Below, in pieces: positions 1-8,895 of a stretch of DNA of 50,687 bases. Numbering within the stretch: position 1 is the first letter of the stretch; every line of letters begins with the position of its first letter. Location: assembly GCA_964398215.1 (NCBI GenBank), contig CAYNNP010000019.1, positions 1-50,687 on the forward strand, written 5' to 3'. The position numbers were made by a program, and so were the translations under genes. This DNA comes from CAYNNP01 sp964398215 (GTDB lineage Bacteria > Planctomycetota > Planctomycetia > Pirellulales > Pirellulaceae). The notes below the pieces were generated by a model. The model had not been told where the DNA came from, ran no database searches, and worked only from the letters and a program-made list of their open reading frames with translations.

Positions 1-629
1 CCAAGCAAACGCTGCAATTGCCGGAACTTCGGACGCAAGTAGAAATGTCGTTGATAGCGTAGTCTCTGCGACACAATGGAGGCGTTTGCGCTGTTCCGGC
101 ACGTATCGCGTCTTGGTCCGGCCTACAACCAAACAACATCAAAAAGCAGTCTTCAAAACTCACGCGTCGGTTACCAAAACCTCATGCCTGACGTAAAAGC
201 CCAAAACGCGTCGGGTTACCATTTCTTCAGACATCTCGGCTTGAAACAATGCTTTGCCCTGCTTGGTTCATCTGGGTGCGACTCTTTGTACACCCCTCCA
301 GTTAGCTGTTGTTTCCGATGCGGCAAACTGGGCAAGCACGCACTTTTGGTATTGAAAATCGGTTGATTTAGCTGCTAGCCTGCGCTTTTATGCATGCAAA
401 AAGTTGTGTTTGAGTAACAAATTCTTGCGCTCGGGGTTTTCATTCCTGGGCTCTAGTAGATAACCTGCCCACCCAAATGGACACGCATTTGCCATTTTCA
501 AGTTCGGTTCGACCAGTGAATCTGAACATTAGTTGAATAGGGCGACCATTTACTCGGGGCTACAAGCACAATGGCACGCTTACCAATCCTCGCAGTTACA
601 CAATCTGATTGCTTCATGGGAGAAGCCGA
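1..629. other. Non-coding or unassigned left edge
   Basis: No convincing gene is seen here. A plus-strand frame open from the left edge to a TAG at 60-62 could be the last codons of a truncated gene, but about 19 residues are too few to judge. An open frame at 76-366 has a composition unlike the other proteins in the window. An imperfect direct repeat of about 14 bases (ACGCGTCGG(G)TTACC) occurs at 162-175 and 206-220. The rest presumably carries the promoter of the next gene. Confidence 0.4.
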
Positions 630-1193
630 ATGAAGTTCCTGCATTATGTCTTGGCACTGACACTACTAGCAGCGGCACCGATCAGCGTGTTGGCTGGACC
701 GGCAAAGCTTCGCAAAGGTGATTCTGCTGGCATATTTTATGTCACAAAAATCGCTGGACCGAGTGATGACGGTGTGACCAACGGATCAGAGCTTTGCTAT
801 CGCTGTCGTTATGGGGCAAGCCCCATGGTGCTGGTGTTCACGCGGTCGCAGAAACCGCTAGTCCACAAGCTTGCCAAGGAAATCGACAAGGCTGTGAAGT
901 CAAACCCGAATTCAAAACTCAAAGGCATGGTGACTTTCATTGGCGAAGACGTAGCAGAGGTCAAAGACATGGCCGCTGACTTTGCGAAACAGGTCGAAGC
1001 CAAACATATTCCGGTCGTGATCGCCAAAGAAACCTCTTCTGGCCCCATCAACTACAAACTCGATGACTCCGACGTGACCGTCGTGATTGTGAAAGATAGC
1101 CAAGTAATCGTGTCGCACAAATTCGACGACGAGAAGCTGGACGTTACCCTGATCATGAACGACGTCAAGCAAATGCTCTCTGGCGGCGTCTAG
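630..1193 (+). CDS. Secreted thioredoxin-like protein with CxxC
   Basis: A predicted exported protein of 187 residues. The ATG at 630 is preferred over an upstream in-frame TTG at 609 because it begins a classic signal peptide (MKFLHYVLALTLLAAAPIS, cleavage near VLAG) and has a GGAGA ribosome site about 8 bases upstream. After about residue 40 comes ELCYRCRYG, a CxxC pair at the start of a beta strand (MVLVF), followed by alternating helices and strands. This resembles a thioredoxin fold in which the cysteine pair could be redox active. The fold is inferred from pattern only, and the spacing around CYRC is not the classical WCGPC. A redox or metal-binding role outside the cytoplasm is possible. 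It ends before a hairpin at 1207-1223 and appears to be a single-gene unit. Confidence 0.75.
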   Translation: MKFLHYVLALTLLAAAPISVLAGPAKLRKGDSAGIFYVTKIAGPSDDGVTNGSELCYRCRYGASPMVLVFTRSQKPLVHKLAKEIDKAVKSNPNSKLKGMVTFIGEDVAEVKDMAADFAKQVEAKHIPVVIAKETSSGPINYKLDDSDVTVVIVKDSQVIVSHKFDDEKLDVTLIMNDVKQMLSGGV

Positions 1194-1518
1194 CCTTTGT
1201 TTTGCCGTGGCGACACTCGCCACAGGCGTCTTGCCGAACTGGCAGCACATAGCGAAACTTTCGGCAAACGACATAAAACCGAAAGTCTTTGATGGCTTCC
1301 GCTGCGGCCATTCACTTCCAGTTCGAGTGAACGTAGGGCATTTGCCCTCAAACAGGCCATTTTGGGGCCGAGCTTGGCGGAAATCATGATTCTTGGTGCA
1401 ATCCAAGAGCACATCTCGCTACAATGAGACATCTGCAAACCTGCCTGTATTTAGATGTCCGCCTGCCCAATTCGCGACCACAATATCGTTCGCGAAATCA
1501 AAGCCTTTGGAGAGAGTT
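1194..1518. other. Intergenic region upstream of the NPCBM/HtrA operon
   Basis: About 325 bases with no supported gene. The reading frame of the next gene stays open through most of it (back to a TTG at 1393), but those residues do not look like a signal peptide or a folded domain. The promoter of the long plus-strand operon that follows should lie here; I cannot point to convincing -35/-10 boxes. Confidence 0.4.
1207..1223 (+). terminator. Hairpin after the thioredoxin-like gene
   Basis: A perfect 7-bp stem, GTGGCGA with TCGCCAC around a 3-base loop, starts 13 bases after the stop codon. No T-run follows, so it is a weak candidate terminator or an RNA-stability hairpin. Confidence 0.35.
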
Positions 1519-2673
1519 TTGGGGATCATTGGATTTGGTGCTTTGGCCAAACTGCTGCCGATTCTAGTCGTCACAGCCTTGGGCCTACGTGTTACAACCA
1601 CAACCGGCGAAAGCTACGAGGGCGAACTAGAAAAATTCGCCCCTCAAAAACTTGTTGTACGAATCGACGGGCAACTCAAAGAACTGAAGTACGACGAACT
1701 ACTATCGGTAGAGCGTTTAGAGCCATCAGAAAAAACCGGCCCGACAATCGAAATCGGTTTGTTGAACGGTTGCAAAGTCCGTGCGAATGAGGTGTCACTG
1801 AAAGACGACACGGTTTCATTTTCGCCACGCAAACAAAGCCAAATCAGCTTGCCAACAAAAGAGGTCAAATCGATCCGCGTTCGGCCTGGTTCAGTGGCAA
1901 CCGACTCACAGTGGCTGGGGCTGCTGGCGAACAATGAGCGCCGCGATGTTCTAGCGATTCATCGCAGTGGCGACAAAGTTGACCCTGCCATTGTTGTGAT
2001 TGAATCGATCGAAGGTGAAAAAGTCGGATTCAACTTGGATGGCCAAACAGCGGCCGCTCCGTTCACTCGATTGGAAGGCGTGATTTTTGGCGGCAAGGCC
2101 AAGGTCAAAGAAAACGCTACGATCCTGGTTCGAGACATCTATCATTCCGCCTGGGCCGTTACTTCACTAACAACTGTTGACGATCAGCTTGCCTTCAAGC
2201 TTAACGATACTACGACCCACAAAATCCCTTACGAACAAATCGATTCCATTCGTTGGAGTTCAGGATTACTGATGCTAGCGAGCGAGGCTCCAGCAAAGAG
2301 TTCTTATGAGCCGCATTTAAAAACGAATGCTCAGTCCGTCGACTTGGCAAAATGGTTTGGCCCGTCGGTGGCTGACGAAGCAAATATCAAAATGGCTGGT
2401 GGCTCGAGCGTGGAGTATCGAATCGATGGTGATTTCACAAAGCTATCAGGAAGCGTAAAGCGAATCGCAACCGTAACCAAAGCTGGTGAAGTTAGCTTGT
2501 CGATCGAGCTTGACGGAAAACAGGTTTGGAACGAAGCGATGGCGGGCACGGAGTCTCGCGGATTCGAAATTCAACTCAAGAATGCTCGGCGCGTCCGTTT
2601 TGTTGTTGACTGTGGAACGGATGGTGACGTCGGAGACACTGTCCTTATCTCAAGACCTCGATTACTAAAGTAG
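1519..2673 (+). CDS. Secreted NPCBM-domain protein
   Basis: A predicted exported protein of 384 residues from a TTG at 1519. This start gives a hydrophobic signal peptide and has GGAGAG just upstream (from 1509). TTG codons at 1507 and 1393 are alternatives, and no in-frame ATG is suitable. The first part after the signal peptide is built of short beta-rich segments (for example RVTTTTGESYEGEL and KSIRVRPG). The C-terminal roughly 130 residues resemble the NPCBM/NEW2 beta-sandwich found with glycoside hydrolases and in many planctomycete exported proteins (VEYRIDGDFTKLSGSV, with a final VRFVVDCG strand). A carbohydrate-binding or scaffold role is inferred. The stop is 3 bases from the ATG of the protease gene, so the two are almost certainly co-transcribed and perhaps translationally coupled. 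Confidence 0.8.
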   Translation: MGIIGFGALAKLLPILVVTALGLRVTTTTGESYEGELEKFAPQKLVVRIDGQLKELKYDELLSVERLEPSEKTGPTIEIGLLNGCKVRANEVSLKDDTVSFSPRKQSQISLPTKEVKSIRVRPGSVATDSQWLGLLANNERRDVLAIHRSGDKVDPAIVVIESIEGEKVGFNLDGQTAAAPFTRLEGVIFGGKAKVKENATILVRDIYHSAWAVTSLTTVDDQLAFKLNDTTTHKIPYEQIDSIRWSSGLLMLASEAPAKSSYEPHLKTNAQSVDLAKWFGPSVADEANIKMAGGSSVEYRIDGDFTKLSGSVKRIATVTKAGEVSLSIELDGKQVWNEAMAGTESRGFEIQLKNARRVRFVVDCGTDGDVGDTVLISRPRLLK

Positions 2674-2676
2674 AAC

Positions 2677-4751
2677 ATGCGTTTTTCTGTTTTTCTGGCG
2701 GGGATTCTCGTCTTTGGCGGCGTGTTTGTAACTGCAAGCGCTGACGACGAAATCAAATTGGATCCGCAAATCCTTGAAGTCGAACAACAACGGATTGCGG
2801 CCATCGATCGCGCCCGGCCTTCAGCGGTTTGCGTGTTCGTTCCAGGTGGCGGCGGCGGCGGCAGCGGCGTCCTGATCTCGCCAGAAGGCTACGCGTTGAC
2901 AAACTTCCACGTGACCAGCCCAGCTGGTACTTTCATGCGCTGCGGCCTGAGTGATGGCAACATTTATGATGCTGTTTTAGTTGGCTTGGATCCCGTTGGT
3001 GACCTAGCGATGATCCGGCTCTTAGGTCGTGATGACTTTCCCGTTGCAAAGATTGCCGATAGCAGGTTGGCCAGAGCAGGCGATTGGTGCATGGTGATCG
3101 GAAACCCGTTCTTGTTAGCATCGAATCTTCAGCCCACGGTCACCTGGGGAATCCTCAGCGGAGTCGGCCGCTATCAATATCCTTCGGGAACCCTACTGGA
3201 ATACGCCGACTGCATCCAAACGGACGCATCGATCAATCCCGGAAATTCGGGCGGCCCAATCTACAACGCAAAAGGCGAATTGTTGGGGATCGTGGGACGA
3301 GCTTCGTTTGAGAAACGTGGACGTGTTAATGTTGGTGTTGGCTACGCGATTTCAATTCACCAAGCCAAAAACTTTTTGGGCTACTTGCGCAGCGGGCGAA
3401 TTGTCGATCACGCAACCCTTGGCGCTACCGTCGCGACTGACGAAGACGGTGGGGTCCGCGTTACAAACATCTTAGAATCCTGTGATGCCTACCGCCGAGG
3501 TCTACGGTATGGCTCGGAGATTTTGGAGATCGATGGGCGGCCTGTTCAAACAGCCAACGATGTGCAAAACGTAATGGGCACATTGCCAAACGGTTGGCGT
3601 GTAAAAATCGCGTTTAGAGAAAATGGCGAAACCGTCGAAACGATCGTGCGACTGATGGGCGTGCATCGCCAAGACGAACTGATTGGAAAAATGGCATCCG
3701 CACTGCCGCCTCCGCCACCAGCGCCTGAACCAAAAAACAAAGAAGGCGACGACAAGGACGATGAGAAAGAGAAAGCGAAACCTGGTCCGGCTCCAAGGCT
3801 TCCTGCTGGTAGAGCACNNNNNNNNNNNNNNNNNNNNNNNNNNNNNNNNNNNNNNNNNNNNNNNNNNNNNNNNNNNNNNNNNNNNNNNNNNNNNNNNNNN
3901 NNNNNNNNNNNNNNNNNGAGAAAGAGAAAGCGAAACCTGGTCCGGCTCCAAGGCTTCCTGCTGGTAGAGCACCGAAACCGAAAACGCCGATTCCTGCAAG
4001 CGTCAAAAAATTCCTGACGGCAAAAAAAGGCTTCGCTAACTACTTCTTCAACAACCTGCAGCGCGAGCGGTTCATCAAGTCACTGCGTTCACAATCGCCC
4101 AAACACGAAGGCAAGAAACTTCAGGCTTGGCAGATTATCGGTGAAACAGTCGCCAAAGCGGACGGTAAACCACTGCCAGTCAAAATCCGTGTGGATTCAG
4201 GAAACATGGCTTTGCTGGTTGGCGAGAATGCGATTCAGACCAAAACCAAAGCTGATTTGTATGACGCGGTAGAAAACCGTTCCATTGTTGGTGTGCTGCC
4301 AGCGCTGGACGCATGGCGGCGAATGCTGCGGTCAGGACCCGATAAGTTTGGCGACAGTTACTACCTAGGATCCATGCCGCTGGGAGGCGAACGACCGCTG
4401 CGTGATTGCATGGTCGGCCTGGATGGCGAATTGGAAGTCCGCTGGTTGTACCACCCTGACAACGAACTGGTCGAAGCAGTCGAAGTGTTCGCAGATCGTG
4501 ACAGTGATCCGGCTGAAGTTTGGATCGAGTGGAACGGCGATAAAATCGACACACTAGACCTACGTTATGGAGTCGATTCGCTTTTGAAAATCAAAGTCAA
4601 TTCGTGGAAGATCACCGAAGCTGGCTCAAATACAGACGACATGAAACCGCTTGCACCAAAAAAACCAGCGGACGGTGCAGAAGACACTGACCAGCCAAAT
4701 GATTCGGACTCCTCTGATACCGATGCTGAAGACAAGGAGTCCGACGAATGA
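2677..4751 (+). CDS. HtrA-like trypsin/PDZ serine protease, split by an assembly gap
   Basis: An exported serine protease of the trypsin/HtrA type with an intact triad: His78 (LTNFHV), Asp109 (PVGDLAMI) and Ser191 (NPGNSGGP). A signal peptide covers about residues 1-22, a Gly-rich turn precedes the protease core, and one PDZ domain lies at about 245-320. An acidic/Lys-Pro-rich linker and a C-terminal domain without a recognised family follow. The reading frame appears to stop at 4017 only because 100 N plus a 55-bp duplicated flank (155 bp, 2 modulo 3) shift it. Removing them joins the N-terminal frame exactly to the frame ending at 4751, giving a protein of about 639 residues. The gene overlaps the next by ATGA at 4748-4751. 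It is the only catalytically complete member of three consecutive HtrA-type genes and may work with them in envelope quality control. Confidence 0.85.
3763..3817 (+). repeat. 55-bp copy, left side of gap
   Basis: This 55-bp stretch (starting GAGAAAGAGAAAGCG, ending GGTAGAGCAC) is repeated without mismatch at 3918-3972, on the other side of the N run. It looks like the unmerged overlapping end of two contigs. Confidence 0.95.
3818..3917. other. Assembly gap of 100 N
   Basis: Exactly 100 N, a length often used as a placeholder for unknown size. It sits between two identical 55-bp copies inside the Pro/Lys-rich linker of the HtrA-like gene. It is probably a scaffolding artefact with no missing sequence. 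Confidence 0.97.
3918..3972 (+). repeat. 55-bp copy, right side of gap
   Basis: Identical to 3763-3817. Deleting one copy together with the gap restores a continuous reading frame, which argues against a true tandem repeat, since 55 bp is not a multiple of three. Confidence 0.95.
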
Positions 4752-5770
4752 GCCGAATTCAATCTACACTACAAACTGCTCGATTTGTTTTCGCACTGGC
4801 GATCACAATCGTTGCGACATCGACCGCTGTGGCTCAGCCGGCCCTTTCGTCATCGGCCCGCGACGCACAAAAACGTGTCGTCAAAATCTACGGTGCTGGT
4901 GGACTGGCGGGCTTGGAGGCCTACCAAAGCGGATTCCTTGTGTCACCCGAAGGCCACATCGCGACCGCTTGGAGTTACGTCCTGGACGTGGAACCGACCG
5001 TTGTCCTGGATGATGGCCAACGCTTCAAATCGACAATTGTTGGATTTGAACCTGCCTTGGAATTGGCGGTCCTAAAGATCGATGCTTCGGATTTGCCGTT
5101 CTTTAAGGTCGCTGAGACGAAGGTGCAGTGGGGCGATCCCGTCATTGCCGTTAGCAATCTGTTTTCAATCGCAACTGGCAGTGAACCGGCGACCGTCATG
5201 CAAGGCAGCGTTTCGGCAATCACGAAACTTGACGCCCGACGCGGTACATTTAAAACACCGTTTCGTGGCAACGTATTCATTCTTGACTTGATTGCCAATA
5301 ATCCGGGAGCAGCCGGCGGTGCCTTGGTCGATGCCAAAGGCAACCTGGTCGGCATGCTTGGCAAAGAACTACGCGATGGCGCGACTGGGGTTTGGCTGAA
5401 CTACGCGCTGCCAACCAATGGGCTGCGCCAAGCGATTGGGGACATCATTGCCGGTCGTACCACCAAACCCGTTGTCGAAGCCGAAAAGATGCTTGACCGA
5501 AACCAAGCACACAGCATCGCAGGGCTAGGACTGATCCTGATTCCGGATGTCTTGGAATCCACGCCCGCCTATGTGGACAACGTCAAGAAAAATGCTCCAT
5601 CTGCAAAAGCCGGACTTCGCCCAGACGATCTGATTTTGATGATGAACGGACGGCGCGTCGAAGGACAGCGTTCACTCCGAAACTTGCTTCGAACCGTTGA
5701 CAAACGGGACGAAGTTGAATTTACCATCCAGCGCGACGTCGAAATACTTTCTGTGACACTCCAACCATGA
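4748..5770 (+). CDS. HtrA-like pseudoprotease with PDZ domain
   Basis: An exported 340-residue protein with a signal peptide (about 1-29, ending STAVAQ), a trypsin/HtrA-like double beta-barrel and one PDZ domain (about 255-338, ending at the C-terminus). Aligned by eye with the preceding active protease, all three catalytic positions are changed. The histidine is Ser76 (GHIATAWSYV), the aspartate is Glu105 (ALELAVLK) and the nucleophile is Ala189 (NPGAAGGAL). The surrounding fold motifs are well kept, so it is probably a functional non-catalytic homologue rather than a decaying gene. It could bind substrates, or regulate or assemble with the active protease. It overlaps both neighbours by 4 bases (ATGA), which suggests translational coupling and a fixed ratio of the three proteins. 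Confidence 0.88.
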   Translation: MSRIQSTLQTARFVFALAITIVATSTAVAQPALSSSARDAQKRVVKIYGAGGLAGLEAYQSGFLVSPEGHIATAWSYVLDVEPTVVLDDGQRFKSTIVGFEPALELAVLKIDASDLPFFKVAETKVQWGDPVIAVSNLFSIATGSEPATVMQGSVSAITKLDARRGTFKTPFRGNVFILDLIANNPGAAGGALVDAKGNLVGMLGKELRDGATGVWLNYALPTNGLRQAIGDIIAGRTTKPVVEAEKMLDRNQAHSIAGLGLILIPDVLESTPAYVDNVKKNAPSAKAGLRPDDLILMMNGRRVEGQRSLRNLLRTVDKRDEVEFTIQRDVEILSVTLQP

Positions 5771-7827
5771 AATTTCTATCCCACCTCTTGATCACTGCTG
5801 CCACAATCTGTGTTGGCATGACGCCTGTTTGCACGTTCGCAGATGACGGCGACTTTCGTATCAAGTACGCCGAGGCTGTTCGAAACGCAGCCAAACGTGT
5901 ACTGCCATCGATCGTGACGGTCGAAATCATCGGGGCCGTTGGCGAAAACGCTGGCGAAGTTGAACAAGACGCGCCGACCTCTGGAATCGTGGTCGACAAA
6001 TCCGGCCTCGTCCTAGCGTCAAGCATCGTTGTGCGACGACCGTCGGCTACGATGTTGGTTGTCCTGCCTGACGGTTCGCGGCACCCCGCCAAAGTGGTTT
6101 CCAAAGACAACCACCGCGACCTCGTTCTACTCAAGATCAAAACGGACAAAGAACTAAGCGTTGCCGAACTTCCAGACGAATTCGATTTGCCAGTTGGTTC
6201 AACGATGGTTTCAGTCGGGCGATACGGTGTGGACAGCGCGCCACTCGTCAGTGCTGGAGTCCTAAGTGCCGTTGAACGTCTGGACGGGATCGCACTCCAA
6301 ACCGATGCGCGTGTCTCGCCATCGTTCTACGGCGGAGCGATGATCGATTTGCGAGGCAATTTGGTCGGAGTTTTGATTCCAGCAGTGTTACCAGGCGGAG
6401 CGCCCGATGCCACGAGTTGGTACGATTCAGGGATCGCATTCGCAATCCCAACGAACGTCATCAAACAAAAACTTGATCGTCTGCGAAAAGGCGACGACAT
6501 TGACAAGGGCCTGATCGGCATCGTGCCAAAAGCCAAGGACCCCTACAAAAACGATACAGAACTCGCTGCTGTACGAAATCGTTCGCCCGCCGAAATCGCT
6601 GGACTGAAGCCGGGTGACGTGATCTTGTCCGTGGGTGGTCGAAAGGTTCGACGGTTCCAAGAAATCAGACAAGCCCTGGGAAGCTACGACGCCGGCGAAA
6701 AGCTAATGGTCGGATTTCGACGCGATGGCAAATCGGACCAAGTAGAAGTTGAACTCGCAAAGGAAATACCGCCTTTGCAACCACAACGCCTTGGAATCAT
6801 CGCTCAGGAAATCACTGAGTCCGACGAAGCCAACGAGGAAGACGAAGCATCTGAAGCCAAGGACGATGACGACTCGGACAAAGCAGAGGCTGACGAAAAA
6901 GACGACGATGCTGATGAAGAAAAAGACGACGACGAGGACAGCGAACCGGAAATCCAAGTCATTGTTCAGGCCACACAGCCTGGTTCAGCAGCCGACGGTG
7001 AACTGAAAGCCAACGATGTGATCTCAAAAGTAGCAGGCGTTGAAATCACTTCTATCGAATCGCTGCGAAGCCAACTGATTTCTGCACAGCCAGGCGAAGC
7101 GATCTCAATCATGGTGCTGCGAGACAACACCGAAACGGAAGTCAGCATCAAACCAAAATCGGTTGCCGGTGAATTGAACTCAAAACTGCCAGCCGACTGG
7201 GGACCCGATTCCGAAATAGAATGGAAAACGGAGGATCTAAAGCTTCCCGACGTTGGAAACAAAATCGCAGTGCACGCGCCGCCCGCTGACAGCGATACCG
7301 AACAACTTGGCATGCTGGTAGTGCTGCTGAATCCAGGCCAGGATGACCCTAAAAAAGCTTTGTCTGGCTGGACCGATGCAGCCAAGAAGGCGGGTGTCGT
7401 GCTCTGTGCGATCGCTCCAGAAGCCGACGAACGATGGAAACCCAAGGAAATGGAGACGATTGGCAGAATCGCATCCGCTGTCGTCAAGAAATTCCCGATC
7501 GAACCGACAGCGGTTGCCATCGGAACCGAGGGCGCATTAAAAGATGGAAAAGCAGAAGCCAGCGATGCGATGGCCTTGGGCGTGGCGATTAGCGAAAGCA
7601 AAACCTTTTTCGGTGTAGCCATTTCAAATGAAGCTCGCCCGCCTGCGATACGACTGAAAGAAAATGACCCCTCCGCGCCGCTACAACTCCTTGTGCCAAT
7701 TGCCGGCCAAGAGGATTACCCAAAATGGGCAACGGCGCTAGAAAAAGCTGGCTATCCAATCGTGATGGGTGGCGAACTGAACCAGACAGATTTACTTAGC
7801 TGGGTCAGACTTCTACAAGCAATTTGA
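5767..7827 (+). CDS. HtrA-like pseudoprotease with two PDZ domains and a C-terminal extension
   Basis: An exported 686-residue protein with a signal peptide at about 1-25 and a degenerate trypsin/HtrA core. The histidine position is Ile87 (LVLASSIVV), Asp118 is kept (NHRDLVLL) and the serine position is Tyr188 (SPSFYGGAM). PDZ1 spans about 250-332 (SPAEIAGLKPGDVILSVGG). A strongly acidic Asp/Glu/Lys linker at about 350-395 leads to PDZ2 at about 396-462. The final roughly 190 residues alternate strands and helices in a way that suggests an alpha/beta-hydrolase-like fold, but the expected nucleophile elbow reads IGTEGAL and has no serine. That fold assignment is tentative. The gene overlaps the preceding pseudoprotease by ATGA. 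The multi-PDZ, non-catalytic layout suggests a scaffold or substrate-recruiting partner. Confidence 0.85.
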   Translation: MKFLSHLLITAATICVGMTPVCTFADDGDFRIKYAEAVRNAAKRVLPSIVTVEIIGAVGENAGEVEQDAPTSGIVVDKSGLVLASSIVVRRPSATMLVVLPDGSRHPAKVVSKDNHRDLVLLKIKTDKELSVAELPDEFDLPVGSTMVSVGRYGVDSAPLVSAGVLSAVERLDGIALQTDARVSPSFYGGAMIDLRGNLVGVLIPAVLPGGAPDATSWYDSGIAFAIPTNVIKQKLDRLRKGDDIDKGLIGIVPKAKDPYKNDTELAAVRNRSPAEIAGLKPGDVILSVGGRKVRRFQEIRQALGSYDAGEKLMVGFRRDGKSDQVEVELAKEIPPLQPQRLGIIAQEITESDEANEEDEASEAKDDDDSDKAEADEKDDDADEEKDDDEDSEPEIQVIVQATQPGSAADGELKANDVISKVAGVEITSIESLRSQLISAQPGEAISIMVLRDNTETEVSIKPKSVAGELNSKLPADWGPDSEIEWKTEDLKLPDVGNKIAVHAPPADSDTEQLGMLVVLLNPGQDDPKKALSGWTDAAKKAGVVLCAIAPEADERWKPKEMETIGRIASAVVKKFPIEPTAVAIGTEGALKDGKAEASDAMALGVAISESKTFFGVAISNEARPPAIRLKENDPSAPLQLLVPIAGQEDYPKWATALEKAGYPIVMGGELNQTDLLSWVRLLQAI

Positions 7828-7863
7828 ACAACTCACAGTGACGACGATAATAGGAGACTAGAG

Positions 7864-8880
7864 ATGATGTTTCGCTTGACCAATTTCAATCGCTTATTTT
7901 TTGCCACAGCATGGATTGCTGGAGTCGCTGTTTTGGCATCAGTGAATGCCAACGGGCAAACCGACGAAGCAAAAACTGAAAACATGGATGCAAAAGTACA
8001 GGAGCTGGTAGAAAAACTCGATTCGAACCGGTTTACCGAGCGAGCTCGGGCTGGTCGTGAACTGGAGCAACTGGGGCCAGCCGCAAATCTTTCGTTGGAA
8101 CGTGTCACTCAGAACGGAAGCTCTGATGCTGCCAATCGCGCGTTTCAGATTTTGGTAAAGAACTCGCGCAGTAAAACTCCCGAGATCGCTGACAAGGCAA
8201 AACAAACGCTTCAACGCATCGCTGCCGACATCGACAACCCCAAATCGTCTTCTGCAAAAAGCTATCTGGAACCGGTAAAGGAAGTCGAACCGCCGATGCC
8301 CACGAATCGACTGGGGCAACCCATTCAGATTCGGATCCAACGCGGTGGCGTACCTGCTCTGCCTCTGCAGATTAAGGGAGCACAGATCCAAAACATTCGA
8401 ATGAGCGTAAAATCGGTCAATGGAAAACGCGAAATTGAAGTGGAACAGAATGGCCGCAAATTCAAATTCAAAGAGGACGGTGACGCGATCCAGGTTGAAC
8501 GGCCAGACGACAAGGGCGGGATCAAGAAAGCAAAATACAAAAACAAAGAAGAACTGAAAAAGAAAGACGCTGAAGCCTATAAGTGGTTCGAGCAAGCATC
8601 TGGCAAAAAGTTCAGCAAACAATTCAGGATCCAGATCGGTGGTCAGCTTGGCCCTCCAATTCAACCTGTCATTCCCCGCTTTCAAATTGGCCCGCAAAAA
8701 CTCGACGGGAAACTTCAGGAACTAAAACCAGCGCAACCAGCAGCTGATCCCAATGCTCCCAAACAGGCAATAGAGCCGAAGCCAGTAACTCCTGCACCAG
8801 CAGACAAGCCGGCAGAAAAACCAGCGGAGAAGCCGCTGCCAAAGGACGCAAAGAATCTTGACGACGTCATCGACCTCTAG
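7864..8880 (+). CDS. Secreted HEAT-like, Pro/Lys-rich protein
   Basis: A predicted exported protein of 338 residues, with tandem ATG codons at 7864 and 7867 after a GGAGA ribosome site. The signal peptide ends near NANGQ (about residue 32). Residues about 40-125 are helical and resemble two or three HEAT-like repeats (VQELVEKLDSNRFTERARAG), as seen in many planctomycete exported proteins. The middle is charged and Lys-rich. The C-terminal 70 residues are low-complexity Pro/Ala/Lys (PADKPAEKPAEKP). No enzymatic motif is visible. It lies 36 bases after the pseudoprotease gene and 15 bases before the isomerase gene, so it belongs to the same likely operon. A protein-binding role is inferred. Confidence 0.75.
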   Translation: MMFRLTNFNRLFFATAWIAGVAVLASVNANGQTDEAKTENMDAKVQELVEKLDSNRFTERARAGRELEQLGPAANLSLERVTQNGSSDAANRAFQILVKNSRSKTPEIADKAKQTLQRIAADIDNPKSSSAKSYLEPVKEVEPPMPTNRLGQPIQIRIQRGGVPALPLQIKGAQIQNIRMSVKSVNGKREIEVEQNGRKFKFKEDGDAIQVERPDDKGGIKKAKYKNKEELKKKDAEAYKWFEQASGKKFSKQFRIQIGGQLGPPIQPVIPRFQIGPQKLDGKLQELKPAQPAADPNAPKQAIEPKPVTPAPADKPAEKPAEKPLPKDAKNLDDVIDL

Positions 8881-8895
8881 GCCCGGCTAGCGTTA

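Noticed and set aside
76..366. 96-codon open frame at the left edge
   Set aside because: Its composition is unlike proteins here, it has no clear ribosome site and no domain.
3763..3972. Genuine tandem repeat around the N run
   Set aside because: A 55-bp unit would break the frame, whereas collapsing it with the gap restores the frame precisely.
4191..4751. Separate 186-codon gene
   Set aside because: It is the C-terminal part of the HtrA-like gene, cut off only by the assembly gap.
7939..8697. 252-codon minus-strand open frame
   Set aside because: It is the antisense shadow of the Lys/Glu-rich secreted protein; Phe/Leu-rich low complexity is typical of such shadows.
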